Shown here in pieces: positions 24,429 to 34,188 of a stretch of 64,000 nt of DNA. The position numbers and the translations under genes are program-made. The stretch lies in NCBI RefSeq assembly GCF_000374565.1, contig NZ_KB894686.1:1-64000 (forward strand), in the 5' to 3' direction. This stretch comes from Siminovitchia fordii DSM 16014 = CIP 108821 (lineage in GTDB: Bacteria; Bacillota; Bacilli; Bacillales; Bacillaceae_C). The stretch's first letter is position 1, and every line of letters starts with the position of its first letter. The notes below the pieces were generated by a model, which was given only the letters and a program-made list of their open reading frames with translations, had not been told where the DNA came from and made no database searches.

Positions 24429-25448
24429 CTATTGTTTAATACGTCCAGCTCCAATTAAGTGCTTTTGCCAGTAGGCAGTAGTTAAATCTGCATAACCGAT
24501 TGGATCGCCAGCATTATACATTTGGTTGTTCCCAGTGTAGATACCAACGTGAGTGACATAAGTTCCTGCATTATATGTTGAGTGAAAAAACACTAAATCC
24601 CCAGGTTTTGCTTCCGATAAAGGAATCGACTCGGTTGCGTCATATTGCTGCTGTGCTGTACGTGGTAAGTTAATCCCAGCTTTCCGATAACTCCATTGTG
24701 TTAATCCACTACAATCAAAAGATGTATTCGGATTCGCACCACCAAAAACATAGGGGAAACCTTCATACTTTAGGGCTTCATCCATAACAATCTGAACCAT
24801 TTCATCATCAAACTGAGGGGAAATAAAATACTGACTCACTAAATCGACATAAAACATATTTCCGTAAAGATAACGCCAGCCACCGTTTTTCTTTACGGCT
24901 ATCGGATTGGAATAAGTGATTTTACTGCCGCCTGACCGTTCCTTTGCAAAGCTTTCAGCTAGTTCAAAAGAGTAAGAGCTTCCTCGTTTTGCGACATAAT
25001 CAATAAAAGCACCGCCATAGTTGTAGCCTTGAATAGCTGTATTGCCATCAACACCATTTCTTTCTGCGGAGTGTAATAAATCAGAAAAGTATTTTGTTCC
25101 TTGTTTAATAGAAGCTTCGGTATCTAAAGAATTGGGCGGAAGCCCCAACGATTCACTACTCTGCATCACATCTTTTAACTTTCCACCACTTTCTACTTGG
25201 ATAATGGCAAGTAGGGTAGAGACATATTCACTAATTCCGTATTCTTGTGCATATTTTTCTACCATTGGCTGATGTTTTAACACATCTTCGGAGACCGATA
25301 CATTACCTATATCATGAATGAAATCCCCGCTATCTGATGAATGTTCTTCATTTGATATAAAAATAGCTACAAATGCTAATAGCCCTAAAAAAGCAAGAAA
25401 GCCTAATCCCCCAGCAATTAACATGATTTTTATTCTCATAACCTTCAT
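24429..25448 (-). CDS. orf14: Tn916 Orf14-like bifunctional cell-wall hydrolase
   Basis: 339 residues. An N-terminal membrane anchor (about 5-27) is followed by a lysozyme-like goose/SLT domain (YAQEYGISEYVSTLLAIIQVESGG, catalytic Glu in VESGG) and a C-terminal NlpC/P60 peptidase (NTSFDCSGLTQWSYRKAGI with the catalytic Cys, THVGIYTGNNQM with the His). It opens peptidoglycan for the mating channel. Its ATG overlaps the orf15 stop as ATGA. Confidence 0.92.
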   Translation of the reverse strand: MKVMRIKIMLIAGGLGFLAFLGLLAFVAIFISNEEHSSDSGDFIHDIGNVSVSEDVLKHQPMVEKYAQEYGISEYVSTLLAIIQVESGGKLKDVMQSSESLGLPPNSLDTEASIKQGTKYFSDLLHSAERNGVDGNTAIQGYNYGGAFIDYVAKRGSSYSFELAESFAKERSGGSKITYSNPIAVKKNGGWRYLYGNMFYVDLVSQYFISPQFDDEMVQIVMDEALKYEGFPYVFGGANPNTSFDCSGLTQWSYRKAGINLPRTAQQQYDATESIPLSEAKPGDLVFFHSTYNAGTYVTHVGIYTGNNQMYNAGDPIGYADLTTAYWQKHLIGAGRIKQ

Positions 25449-27622
25449 TGGCGTTTCCTCCTAGTTGCATGGATTGGACGCTTACTAATTTGTTTCCGAT
25501 TTGTACGTTTTAAAGGTTTAGAGAGACGCCTAATGATTTTCCGACTATTTTTTGGTAGAGAACGTTCTTCATTGAGAGATCGGTTTTCTTTTTTAACAGG
25601 TTGTTTGGGATTATCTGTAAAATGCTTTTTTCTGTCTGGACTCGATAACTGTCGTTGTAATTTGAATTGCTTCATATGCTCGCTTTTTGTGACAGGTCTT
25701 GTCTTTTCTTTTTGTTGAACAGTTGGGTTCTTTAATCTATCTTGATGTGCAGATTCATTGACATCATGTGTGACTGGTCGTTCATAATTAGCAGTCTTTC
25801 GAGAAGGGGTACGTTTTTTATCCAATGCTTGCCGCCTATCTGCAATGGTTTGACGATGTTTTGCTTGACGGTCTGCATCTTTTTTTTGTCTCTTTTCCTT
25901 TGCTTGCTTCATGCCTTCTTTAAAATCACGGGCGGGTTTTGTAAGCTGTTCTTTTCCTTGCATCACCGCATATTGAGCAGTAGTAGGTAAATCATGTAGT
26001 TGTTCTTTACGATGATCTATATTTGCACGGAACTGACTTTTCGCACCAAGCACTTTTCCTGTGACTTGACCTACTTTCTGACTTAAAGATGTTGATTTCG
26101 TGCGATCAGTTGGCCGTTCTTTGTTATTTTTTGTAGTCGATGTTAACTGTTGCAATGGACGTAGGGGAGAGAACGAAACTTTTGTTTGCTTTGATTTTCC
26201 AACCATTGCCCCGACCGTTGCTCCAGCTGTTGCCCCTGCAAGGGTACGTCCGATTGTTCGCTGTAATCGCCGGCTGCCACGAGTAAACATTCGGTAAGGG
26301 CGACGCATAACTTGACGTCCAACTTGTTGCGAGTCACTACTTTGCAGTTTAAACATGCTCATAATGTCACCAAGTTTCATGTAAATGCCTGCAAACGTCA
26401 CGATCTGCAAAAAGGCAATCAAGAAAAATGGATAACTTGTTGTTAAGCTGTAAAGCATGGATAAAACACTAAAGGCAACTGTAATAATGAGCGTAATACC
26501 AGCCCGAAGCATAATCACATTAAATAGTTTCATAATCGCCTGTTTTCCCATGTTTTCAAAAGTCGGTATCATCGACAGTAAAAAACTGATGGGTAAAAAC
26601 ATCGCATAGATAATAAACAGAATTTGCGAGAAGATCATAATTCCCGATAGAAGAAACACAAAAATTGAAATCCCAATATTGAATAGAAATAAAAAGAAGA
26701 CCATTCCTAAGCGAGTGGTCGTTTTCGTAATCGTTAAGTTTTTATTGTCATGGTCTTCAATTTCTGCTTTGACAGCATCTTCACGATCTTTCCCGTTATT
26801 CGTATCAGGATTGATAGAAACTAAGGTTTCGACACGTTCTTCGCCAATCGTTTCTTTATCCGAATCACCAAATTGTAATAACATCCAAGGCTGTTCCACT
26901 TGAATGGAAAAGAGGTTATTCCGTATCAGATCAACGCTGTCTTTTCCTTGACTTGTAGAGTTAGGCATCAAAATTTTAGTTCCTAAATCTAAACTTGCTT
27001 GACTAATATCTGCTGAAAAATCATTGATTTTAGCAATATATGTTGGAGCGTAAGCGATAAAAGAAGCTGACAAAATAAACACGACTAAAAAGTTTAGGAT
27101 TGCCCGAATCGCTTTCGTCGTTTCCCGTTTCATTAATCCTGTATATGCCACGTAAATCCCAATCACTAAAATGAAAAGAAGCAAAAAACCTACATAAAAT
27201 CCAGAACTACTGAACCCACTTGCTGTAATTCCAGCTAATGTTTGCATGTTTTTCCCGATAGCGTCTGCTGTTTGGGAAATGAAGTCGAGAGAATAAGCTT
27301 GTTGGATTAAGTAGCCTGTCGCATTTGATAAATACAGGCTAATAATCCAAATGAAATTCGTGATTGTGTATAGCCCATACATCACTTGTTTTCCAATGCC
27401 ATCATTCCAATTCCATGGCAGCCAATCCCAACCTGTGTCTACGTAAAAATCGAGTTGGTAATGATTAAGCGGATATTTAGAATACAGATTGTCTTCCGAT
27501 ACCGTATCATCAACCAATCCAGCAGCTTGGGCAAATGTTCCAAGTAAAAGAAGGCATAGAAAAACGGCAGTACCAATAAGTACCACCGTTAAGACAATCT
27601 TTTTCCATTTTTGTTTGTTCAA
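25445..27622 (-). CDS. orf15: Tn916 Orf15-like membrane channel protein (VirB6-like)
   Basis: 725 residues. A signal-like first helix (IVLTVVLIGTAVFLCLLLL), then six to seven membrane helices to about residue 430, then a very basic, low-complexity cytoplasmic tail of about 280 residues ending in RRKRQ. This matches the polytopic channel subunit of Tn916/ICEBs1 transfer machines. TTG 27622 is chosen: AAGGTGG lies eight bases upstream and the VirB4 stop is one base away. Longer in-frame starts lie inside the VirB4 gene. Confidence 0.87.
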   Translation of the reverse strand: MNKQKWKKIVLTVVLIGTAVFLCLLLLGTFAQAAGLVDDTVSEDNLYSKYPLNHYQLDFYVDTGWDWLPWNWNDGIGKQVMYGLYTITNFIWIISLYLSNATGYLIQQAYSLDFISQTADAIGKNMQTLAGITASGFSSSGFYVGFLLLFILVIGIYVAYTGLMKRETTKAIRAILNFLVVFILSASFIAYAPTYIAKINDFSADISQASLDLGTKILMPNSTSQGKDSVDLIRNNLFSIQVEQPWMLLQFGDSDKETIGEERVETLVSINPDTNNGKDREDAVKAEIEDHDNKNLTITKTTTRLGMVFFLFLFNIGISIFVFLLSGIMIFSQILFIIYAMFLPISFLLSMIPTFENMGKQAIMKLFNVIMLRAGITLIITVAFSVLSMLYSLTTSYPFFLIAFLQIVTFAGIYMKLGDIMSMFKLQSSDSQQVGRQVMRRPYRMFTRGSRRLQRTIGRTLAGATAGATVGAMVGKSKQTKVSFSPLRPLQQLTSTTKNNKERPTDRTKSTSLSQKVGQVTGKVLGAKSQFRANIDHRKEQLHDLPTTAQYAVMQGKEQLTKPARDFKEGMKQAKEKRQKKDADRQAKHRQTIADRRQALDKKRTPSRKTANYERPVTHDVNESAHQDRLKNPTVQQKEKTRPVTKSEHMKQFKLQRQLSSPDRKKHFTDNPKQPVKKENRSLNEERSLPKNSRKIIRRLSKPLKRTNRKQISKRPIHATRRKRQ

Positions 27623-27623
27623 A

Positions 27624-30080
27624 TTAATCGCCACCTTTCTTCTCCCGTGAAGGTGGACGCGTGTCAAAAGCATAAAATAAATCTTCAAAGACAGGATGGA
27701 CTTGAATAATCCCCACACGTCCATATAAGTCTTGAATTAAACATTGTCCATTTTCTAATTCTCGTAAGCGTCGTTGATTCGATTCATCTTCCGAATCCAC
27801 ACCAAAGAATTGAAGAGTTTTCTTAATTTCTGTCATATCCCTGGAACGGAAAGCAAACTTCACACCGATATTATTTTTTAATTTTTCGTCGGTTAGATCA
27901 TCTGCATTCTGGGTAACAAAGTAGACACCAGCATTCATGGCACGTCCTGCACGAACCAATTTATTAGAAAGTGTTTTCCCTTGTGCAACTTGCAGGAAGG
28001 ACCAGGCTTCATCCAAATCCACGATTTTAAAAATACTGCGATCCGAATGAATAAAATCTAACGCAAAAGTAGAAATGACAATCAACATGGCGACACTTAA
28101 TAATTCCATAGTTGTATATTCTTCAAAACTTGTTTCTGCGTCTGGTAATACTAAATCTGCCACTTGAATGATATTCAACTGTTTTTCTAAACTAATCGAA
28201 TTTTCCACAGTACCATCCGAAAACAGAAGGTGGGCAAAGTCATAATCCGTAAAACTTTCGATATGGTCAGCGATGGGACCAGCTAATGGATTGGGATCAC
28301 TTCTTAATTCATGAATCACAAGGAGTAAACCACGTTCTTCCTGTTGACCAACAGCTCGTATCGCTCGTCGTAATACAGGGAATTTATCTCCATCCCGACT
28401 TGATATTCCTGTAAGAAAGGCAAGAATATCAATCGCAAGACTTTCTGAATCCTTTTTCTTTTTCATGATGACAAAAGGATCAAGAAGTCCTTTATTGCTT
28501 TCTTCACTCGTTAAATTGACAATATTTATTTCATGAGCAATTTCGGGCAATGTTTCTTTCCAGTTTCCTCGTTCCGCCTTGGGATCAACAATGAGTGCTT
28601 GACCACCAAATAATACCGAATAATAGACAAGAAGGTTATTACTAAAGGATTTCCCACCACCAAGTGAACCTAAGAATGCAGAAGCTAACGCATTGGTGAT
28701 AGAACCTTTCACGCCTTGACTGGCTAGACTTGGATTGAGATAGACATTTCTTCCTGTGTCCAAGTTATAGCCAAAATAAATCCCTTCCGTTTCTCCTAAC
28801 ATTTGTGTTGCACCAAACCCAAGTCCTGCTAAAAAGTCAGAAGTCACGTATTGGATATAATCATTCATATACCGTTTACTGGCTGGGATAAATTCACTGT
28901 GTAAACCAATCATATCTCCAAATGGACGAACCAGTTTTACGTTCAAATCATCATAAAAATCTTTGACTTCATTACAACGCTGTTTGAGTTCGTCTTCATT
29001 AGAAGCAGATACGCGAATAACGTAGCTTAACTTATACATCGATTCTTTACTTTGATCGAGCACATCTTCTAATTCATTGACCTGTTCCAACGCGTCGATG
29101 ACATTGCTGCCTGTTTCATTATCAGATTCCCAGGCATGATTATCTAAGTCTTTGAGTTCCTTTTTCTTATTTCGTACGGTAGATAAAGCTTTTTTGTTCG
29201 TTACAATTTCTACGTTCATGGAGGTATCAATTGGAAAATCAAATTGTTGTTGTTGATAATAAAAAATTTCATCCGATGGAAACTCAAGATCACCGACAAT
29301 GGAATTAATCGTAAAGTATGCCACATACGTTGTTTGTTCTTCCTGTTCGATTTTTAAATAACGTTGGTTTTCCTCAATCAAACAACGAGTCGGTTTAATC
29401 AGATCATAACGCTTCACCAAAGTTTCTCTTTTTAATTTCTTTAGAGGGAGGACATAATCATATTCGTCATAAGCAATTCCTGACTGTCCATGAAGATGTT
29501 CAATTAGATAGCCAAAGTCATTTTTATCTAGAGGGCGTACTTTAAAACGCCTAGATATTTTGTTTTGTAATAAAGATTCCATTTTAGAAAAACGTCTAAT
29601 TTCTTCATGTGGCATCGAGACAAAATCTCCCATCAGATGGTGGTTTACATCACGGACAAATGAAGATAGTGAGTTTTTAATATTTTTCCCCATTGATTTC
29701 ATATTGACTTCTTCTTCATTCAACAAAAGTTTAAAACCGATAAAAAAACGATAGTCTACTTGATGTTCCCCGATCATGGAGACTAGAGCTTCCGTTTGGT
29801 CGTCGATACGTTCATAAGCGATGTCTTGTAAACGCCCCGACACTAACTCTTTACTACGTTCTTGTACCGAACGAATACTGCTTGCGGTACTAATCTGTAA
29901 GGCATGAATTTTGCCGTCTTGATTTTGTGCAATTAATTGACGGAAGTGGTCATGCACCTGTATTTTTTCATCCTCCGATAAAAACGAATAATTATATGGC
30001 AACAGCTCATAATACGCAAAACATTCGCCGTCATGATTGAAAACAAGATTGTTTTCAAGATATTTAATCGGATAACGCAT
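27624..30080 (-). CDS. orf16: Tn916 Orf16-like VirB4 ATPase
   Basis: About 818 residues. N-terminal TcpF/VirB4 region, then an AAA-type motor with a P-loop in GSLGGGKSFSNNLLVYYS (about residue 480), Walker B FKIVDLDEAWSFL, and the following VTQNADDL. It powers secretion-channel assembly and DNA transfer. ATG 30080 follows AGGAG. It overlaps orf17 by 17 bases. The frame is intact. Confidence 0.93.
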   Translation of the reverse strand: MRYPIKYLENNLVFNHDGECFAYYELLPYNYSFLSEDEKIQVHDHFRQLIAQNQDGKIHALQISTASSIRSVQERSKELVSGRLQDIAYERIDDQTEALVSMIGEHQVDYRFFIGFKLLLNEEEVNMKSMGKNIKNSLSSFVRDVNHHLMGDFVSMPHEEIRRFSKMESLLQNKISRRFKVRPLDKNDFGYLIEHLHGQSGIAYDEYDYVLPLKKLKRETLVKRYDLIKPTRCLIEENQRYLKIEQEEQTTYVAYFTINSIVGDLEFPSDEIFYYQQQQFDFPIDTSMNVEIVTNKKALSTVRNKKKELKDLDNHAWESDNETGSNVIDALEQVNELEDVLDQSKESMYKLSYVIRVSASNEDELKQRCNEVKDFYDDLNVKLVRPFGDMIGLHSEFIPASKRYMNDYIQYVTSDFLAGLGFGATQMLGETEGIYFGYNLDTGRNVYLNPSLASQGVKGSITNALASAFLGSLGGGKSFSNNLLVYYSVLFGGQALIVDPKAERGNWKETLPEIAHEINIVNLTSEESNKGLLDPFVIMKKKKDSESLAIDILAFLTGISSRDGDKFPVLRRAIRAVGQQEERGLLLVIHELRSDPNPLAGPIADHIESFTDYDFAHLLFSDGTVENSISLEKQLNIIQVADLVLPDAETSFEEYTTMELLSVAMLIVISTFALDFIHSDRSIFKIVDLDEAWSFLQVAQGKTLSNKLVRAGRAMNAGVYFVTQNADDLTDEKLKNNIGVKFAFRSRDMTEIKKTLQFFGVDSEDESNQRRLRELENGQCLIQDLYGRVGIIQVHPVFEDLFYAFDTRPPSREKKGGD

Positions 30081-30456
30081 GGATTTCACTCCTAACAGCC
30101 GTTAAGCTTTCATTTACCTTTACATGTTGTAGTTTGATAGGTTTTCCTGCATACGTAACTTTAGGTCGAAACCAATAGGTCGATGCAGACTTGAGAAAAC
30201 TATACGGTTTTTTGCCATCAAATGTTTTCTGACTCATAAACCATGTCAAACCAACTGGTATTCCGACATATTTTAATAATGCACCATTAATCAAAGATAA
30301 CGGGGGAAGATTTCCTAACAACATGACAACTAAGAGCGAAAGTACAAACCATGACATTTGATTGAATGTGACGGGAAAAGGTAAACGAAAATCATTAATG
30401 GCATAAATCACTTTTTCGACTGACCAAATACGAGTGTAGCTCTTTAATTTTTTCAA
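30064..30456 (-). CDS. orf17: Tn916 Orf17-like TcpE-family protein
   Basis: 130 residues with two membrane helices at about 34-70, of the TcpE/ConD family, which works with the VirB4-like ATPase at the membrane. It starts at TTG 30456, preceded by AAAGGATGAT, and overlaps orf16. A terminator-like hairpin lies just upstream at 30,481-30,508. Confidence 0.82.
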   Translation of the reverse strand: MKKLKSYTRIWSVEKVIYAINDFRLPFPVTFNQMSWFVLSLLVVMLLGNLPPLSLINGALLKYVGIPVGLTWFMSQKTFDGKKPYSFLKSASTYWFRPKVTYAGKPIKLQHVKVNESLTAVRSEIHALSD

Positions 30457-30480
30457 ATAGGATCATCCTTTCACACATAG

Positions 30481-30508
30481 AAAAAACAGCCTGTCCAATA
30501 ACAAGCTG
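30481..30508 (-). terminator. intergenic terminator between ardA and orf17
   Basis: On the minus strand CAGCTTG (30502-30508) pairs with CAGGCTG (30487-30493, one G-U) and is followed by T6. It would cut transcription of orf17-orf13 unless it is read through. Confidence 0.65.
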
Positions 30509-30517
30509 CTTCTCCAT

Positions 30518-31018
30518 CTATTGAACATATTCAAATACACCATGTGACGTCACAAGAAAGCTGCCTTCAATTTCAAGGTCACGTCCAAAAGCTCTATAAT
30601 CAATATAATTCTGTAAGTTAGCAGGGACTTCCCCAAGTACGCCTGTTTCTTCTATCAAATATCTCGCAACATCTTCCATATCTTCACAATCAGAATAACA
30701 AATGATGTCATCTTGATGCTCCAGTAATTCTTCCAAACTATCAAACCAATAGCCTTGTACTTCTGATAGTGCATCATATAAAGGAGAGCCTTCGATTTCT
30801 TGCACCATTGCACATAACCGGTTGATTTCGGATATTGGCGTATATTCATCAACCTCAAATGGCAACTCGTAATCATGTATCGCATATTCTTCATACTCAC
30901 CATTTAAACCAATACGCTCTTTCACGTCTTCCATATCAATAGGTGGTGTAAACCACGCACCAACAAGTTCGCCTTCATTGTACTTGCCGAGGTTAGCAAT
31001 GTAGACTTGCATATCCAT
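30518..31018 (-). CDS. ardA: antirestriction protein ArdA (Tn916 Orf18-like)
   Basis: 166 residues, very acidic throughout, with family motifs VYIANLGKYNEGELVGAWF, IHDYELPFEVDEY and LVTSHGVFEYVQ. ArdA mimics the shape and charge of B-DNA and blocks type I restriction enzymes during entry into a new host. ATG 31018 follows AAAGGATGTG. Confidence 0.92.
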   Translation of the reverse strand: MDMQVYIANLGKYNEGELVGAWFTPPIDMEDVKERIGLNGEYEEYAIHDYELPFEVDEYTPISEINRLCAMVQEIEGSPLYDALSEVQGYWFDSLEELLEHQDDIICYSDCEDMEDVARYLIEETGVLGEVPANLQNYIDYRAFGRDLEIEGSFLVTSHGVFEYVQ

Positions 31019-31050
31019 TGGTTATCACATCCTTTTCATTAAAAATAGCC

Positions 31051-31080
31051 ATAAAAAAAGCAGCAGCTTATTATCTGCTG
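31051..31080 (-). terminator. intergenic terminator between orf19 remnant and ardA
   Basis: Minus strand CAGCAG (31075-31080) pairs with CTGCTG (31061-31066), followed by C and T7. A second potential stop signal inside the transfer operon. Confidence 0.65.
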
Positions 31081-31187
31081 ATACACAAAATAGGCTTGTT
31101 AATCCCTACCGCACTACCGTTTGGTCCACCATTTTTTTGTAGAACATAAGAAGACCACTTATCTTCCACAAAAAAAACGGTACAATT

Positions 31188-31395
31188 TAAGACCCTATGA
31201 TTCGATTAAATAGGTTTAACAACACGTCTTTCACACCAGCCGCATTAAAGACTAATCCTACTGCAACCAAAGCAATAATTAAAAAGCCAATCAGTTTGGA
31301 AAACTTAAATAAATTCCAATTACGACGATCGCCATTAATACTAAAGATTGTGCATTACTTAAAAACCAATTGTATAAATTCTGGCCAAAGTTCAT
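31188..31395 (-). pseudogene. orf19: Tn916 Orf19-like small membrane protein, frameshifted
   Basis: ATG 31395 follows GAAGGGAGAAATTC and reads MNFGQNLYNWFLSNAQSLVL, MAIVVIGIYLSFPN then a stop. The expected continuation FSKLIGFLIIALVAVGLVFN and AAGVKDVLLNLFNRIIGS lies in another frame up to 31188. A small deletion near the IYL segment explains both parts. Orf19 is a conserved two-helix protein of Tn916-type transfer regions; whether transfer can tolerate its loss is unknown to me. Confidence 0.75.
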
Positions 31396-31420
31396 TTGAA
31401 TTTCTCCCTTCATAAGTTAA

Positions 31421-32623
31421 TTATTCGTTATCTGACTGTGGTTGGATCACTTTCTCTAAAGGAATAGTTTGTTGCATGAGTATTTTTTGATGGCGTTTGG
31501 ATAACTCTGTCTGTTCCAACATATCCTTAATGACACTTGTTTGATTGAGTTCATCTATCTTTGTCGCTAGTTTCCAAGTGGGAGCGACTTGATGAGCTAG
31601 CCATCTGAGTGTCTTATCAAACGTATATGGTTCAGGTTTTGTTGTTAATGAAATTTTTCTATTCACACCTAAATCAATAAACCGTTGCCATTCTTTATTT
31701 ATTTTCCAACTGCTGCGACGTTTTTCCTCGTCTTTATCGACAAAACGAATATATCGATTAATAATAGAAAAGGCGGTTCGTCCAGCATCTTCATATATCA
31801 TTAAATCCACAACTGCATGGTATGCACGATCGTTCTTTAAACGAATTTCAAAACGGTTTTTCACATCTGTATCTTCGAGCGATGTGCCATGCTTCACGTA
31901 TTGTTCATAATCCTTTTCATACGCACAAAAGTACACGTCACTTTTTAAAGAGCCGATATATAACGTATTTCCCATGTCAGGCTTTTCTTCACTCTGTACG
32001 AGCTCACCAGAACGGTAACTTTTAAAACTACGAAAAACAGAGATACATTCTTCATTACGGCATTTGTTCGTTAAAAACGGAATATCTAATACGCTTGTTT
32101 TATCGTTTATCGCAAGATCAATTCGTTTAAAAACCCCACCTACTCGAAACACTTCCATAAAAAAATCAAACCATGTTCGTTGCTGGGCTAATAAAAAGTT
32201 TTCAAATTGCCTGCATCCTTTCCCTTTAAGCTCAAGTAAACAACCTTTGTCTTCATCGGGAGAAACCATCACCACAATATCGCCAAAAACATATTGTTCC
32301 ATATAGGAGTAAAACGCATAATCTTCGTGTAACATATACTCCATTTTGAGTTTTAAAATATCTTCAATGACAGGCTTCGGGTTTGTCGTTAAAAATCGAA
32401 TCCGCACATAATCAAACAAGATTTCCAAAGGAGCGTCTGGATTAAATTGTTCTAAAATATCAAACAAGGTATTTTTTAGTGAATCGGAAGGAGTTACTTT
32501 TCCTGTTTCGATTTCACTCATATATTGTCTTGAAATTCCAATATGAACAGCCAGTTTATTTTGCGACACACCGTATTCCAATCGTCTTTCCTTTAATTGT
32601 TGATACCAAGGTACTTGGTTCAT
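31421..32623 (-). CDS. orf20: Tn916 Orf20-like relaxase (MobT, replication initiation factor family)
   Basis: 400 residues. N-terminal XRE helix-turn-helix (YGVSQNKLAVHIGISRQYMSEIETG), then a Rep_trans/MobT nicking domain with FDFFMEVFRVGGVFKRIDLAIND and VYFCAYEKDYEQY holding candidate catalytic tyrosines. It cuts oriT, here lying between this gene and orf21, and starts rolling-circle replication and transfer. ATG 32623 is six bases from GGAGGA. Confidence 0.92.
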   Translation of the reverse strand: MNQVPWYQQLKERRLEYGVSQNKLAVHIGISRQYMSEIETGKVTPSDSLKNTLFDILEQFNPDAPLEILFDYVRIRFLTTNPKPVIEDILKLKMEYMLHEDYAFYSYMEQYVFGDIVVMVSPDEDKGCLLELKGKGCRQFENFLLAQQRTWFDFFMEVFRVGGVFKRIDLAINDKTSVLDIPFLTNKCRNEECISVFRSFKSYRSGELVQSEEKPDMGNTLYIGSLKSDVYFCAYEKDYEQYVKHGTSLEDTDVKNRFEIRLKNDRAYHAVVDLMIYEDAGRTAFSIINRYIRFVDKDEEKRRSSWKINKEWQRFIDLGVNRKISLTTKPEPYTFDKTLRWLAHQVAPTWKLATKIDELNQTSVIKDMLEQTELSKRHQKILMQQTIPLEKVIQPQSDNE

Positions 32624-32640
32624 GTGCATTCCTCCAAACT

Positions 32641-32679
32641 AAAAAAAGATGTCAACTAAATAGTAAAAGCTGACATCTT
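32641..32679 (-). terminator. strong terminator between oriT and orf20
   Basis: Minus strand AAGATGTCA (32671-32679) pairs with TGACATCTT (32646-32654), followed by a T run complementary to 32641-32647. It would insulate orf20 from orf21 transcription. Confidence 0.75.
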
Positions 32680-32748
32680 CTTCATATGCTCCAAACCATT
32701 GTGCCATCAGGTGTTATTGGCTTTTGGAACAGTTTCTTATTGTTTTTC

Positions 32749-32845
32749 TACCCCCCTGTTAGATACGGGGGGTTAAGGCGTGGCTGTCGCCACGCAGACT
32801 TCGCCCAGCACAGCGGCTTTCGCTTCGCACGCCGCCGCACTGGGC
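32749..32845. other. oriT: origin of transfer (oriT) and adjoining GC-rich stem-loops
   Basis: ACCCCCC (32750-32756) and GGGGGGT (32767-32773) form the inverted repeat around TGTTAGATAC that resembles the ICEBs1/Tn916 oriT, whose nick lies next to the G-rich arm. Immediately right are two GC-rich hairpins: GCGTGGC/GCCACGC (32778-32784 with 32789-32795), and a larger one with GCCCAG/CTGGGC and inner GCGGC/GCCGC arms (32803-32845). The location between orf21 and orf20 is the standard one. Confidence 0.8.
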
Positions 32846-32850
32846 AGCCT

Positions 32851-34188
32851 TTATTGGGCTAGTTTAGCAATTTCCTTTAGAAAATCATGTTCTTTAGGGA
32901 CAAGTGGTGTATAAAATTCAGAAATAACACTATCTCCTTTGTCAACGTATCCACGCCCTTTGATTGGTTTCAAGAAAAATTGTTTCTGTACATCTGAACC
33001 GAAAAGCATGCCGTATCCGAGTTCACTCATTCTGCCTAATCCTAATCGAAAGTTAAATTGATCCCTTATTCCGTCCCCAAGGTATTTTGCATCTGGACGT
33101 TGACAGGCGAGGATAAGGAAGAAACCTGATTGTCTACCTAACATGACGATTTGTTTCAGTTTACTCATGACTTTCACGCTTTCTTTACCAATCATCTCCA
33201 TAAACGAGGTGTACTCGTCAAAAATCAAAAAGTGGGCGGGCAAACCTAAATAAGCATAGTTTTCTCCTGTCTTGTAGTTCGGCATTTGCTTCATTTCTTC
33301 ATTTCGTTTCATCATGTCCTCATAAAATTGATCAATACAAGTCATCATATCTTCCTTTTTGTAGTACACATCGGGCATGACCGTGGCTAAGTCCGATAAA
33401 TCGGCATTTTTGGGATCTAAAACATACAATTTCGCATTTGTTTTTAATAGTGCTTCAATGAGTGTAAGAATAAAATATGTCTTTCCACCACCAGTTCCAC
33501 CGGCAATCAACATATGCGGAAGTTTATCGTATTCCCAATACATCGAGTCCATAAGCCTTAAACTACCATTTTGTACAATGACTTCATTAATAGAAATACG
33601 ACTATTAATTGTGTCATAGAGCAAGATGTATTCTACATAGGAATCATGTAACTCTTTTGACACTAACTCACAATACAAACCACTTTCTAATTTGGTTTCT
33701 AAATTTAAAAGGGGTTCTTGATACTTACCGAGTGTAATTTCCACTTGAGTATGAAGCAATCCTTTTTCAAACCGATAATATATCTTTGGAAAATGGCTGA
33801 TTTTTTCCTTCGTTTTATTGGATAAAATATCCTTAAAAAAGCCTTCTTGTGTAATTTGTTTAGTTTCATACCAGCCATTTTCTAATATCATTTTGGCAAG
33901 CTTTTGACGGTGAATGACTTGCTTTATTTTGTCATACCGATAGCGATAATAGAGATACGCACAGCCTGCTGTTATAGTAATACTGATAAGCAATGTTACC
34001 AATCCATAGGTGCTGATAAAGTGTGCTTGAAACACATCCAATTGCCATGTGGTAGAGAGTAAAAAGTACAGATGAAAAGGGATAAAGGTAACGAGCCATA
34101 CACCAACCAGCCCAAAGAATACAAATTGAAAAACGAGGGAAGCATCTTTTTCCTTAATGCGTTTCCCTCGTCCTTTGAAAATCTTCAT
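32851..34188 (-). CDS. orf21: Tn916 Orf21-like coupling protein (FtsK/SpoIIIE, TcpA)
   Basis: 445 residues. Two N-terminal membrane helices (about 24-46 and 62-84) and an FtsK/SpoIIIE motor with Walker A AGGTGGGKTYFILT (about 235), Walker B HFLIFDEYTSFM and a downstream CQRPDAKYLGDGIRDQFNFRLGL segment. It hands the relaxase-DNA complex to the channel. Its ATG overlaps the orf22 stop (TAATG). Confidence 0.93.
   Translation of the reverse strand: MKIFKGRGKRIKEKDASLVFQFVFFGLVGVWLVTFIPFHLYFLLSTTWQLDVFQAHFISTYGLVTLLISITITAGCAYLYYRYRYDKIKQVIHRQKLAKMILENGWYETKQITQEGFFKDILSNKTKEKISHFPKIYYRFEKGLLHTQVEITLGKYQEPLLNLETKLESGLYCELVSKELHDSYVEYILLYDTINSRISINEVIVQNGSLRLMDSMYWEYDKLPHMLIAGGTGGGKTYFILTLIEALLKTNAKLYVLDPKNADLSDLATVMPDVYYKKEDMMTCIDQFYEDMMKRNEEMKQMPNYKTGENYAYLGLPAHFLIFDEYTSFMEMIGKESVKVMSKLKQIVMLGRQSGFFLILACQRPDAKYLGDGIRDQFNFRLGLGRMSELGYGMLFGSDVQKQFFLKPIKGRGYVDKGDSVISEFYTPLVPKEHDFLKEIAKLAQ

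Noticed and set aside
32750-32845. CRISPR-like or tRNA-like structure in the GC-rich region
   Set aside because: No repeat/spacer periodicity and no tRNA arms; it fits oriT-associated stem-loops better.
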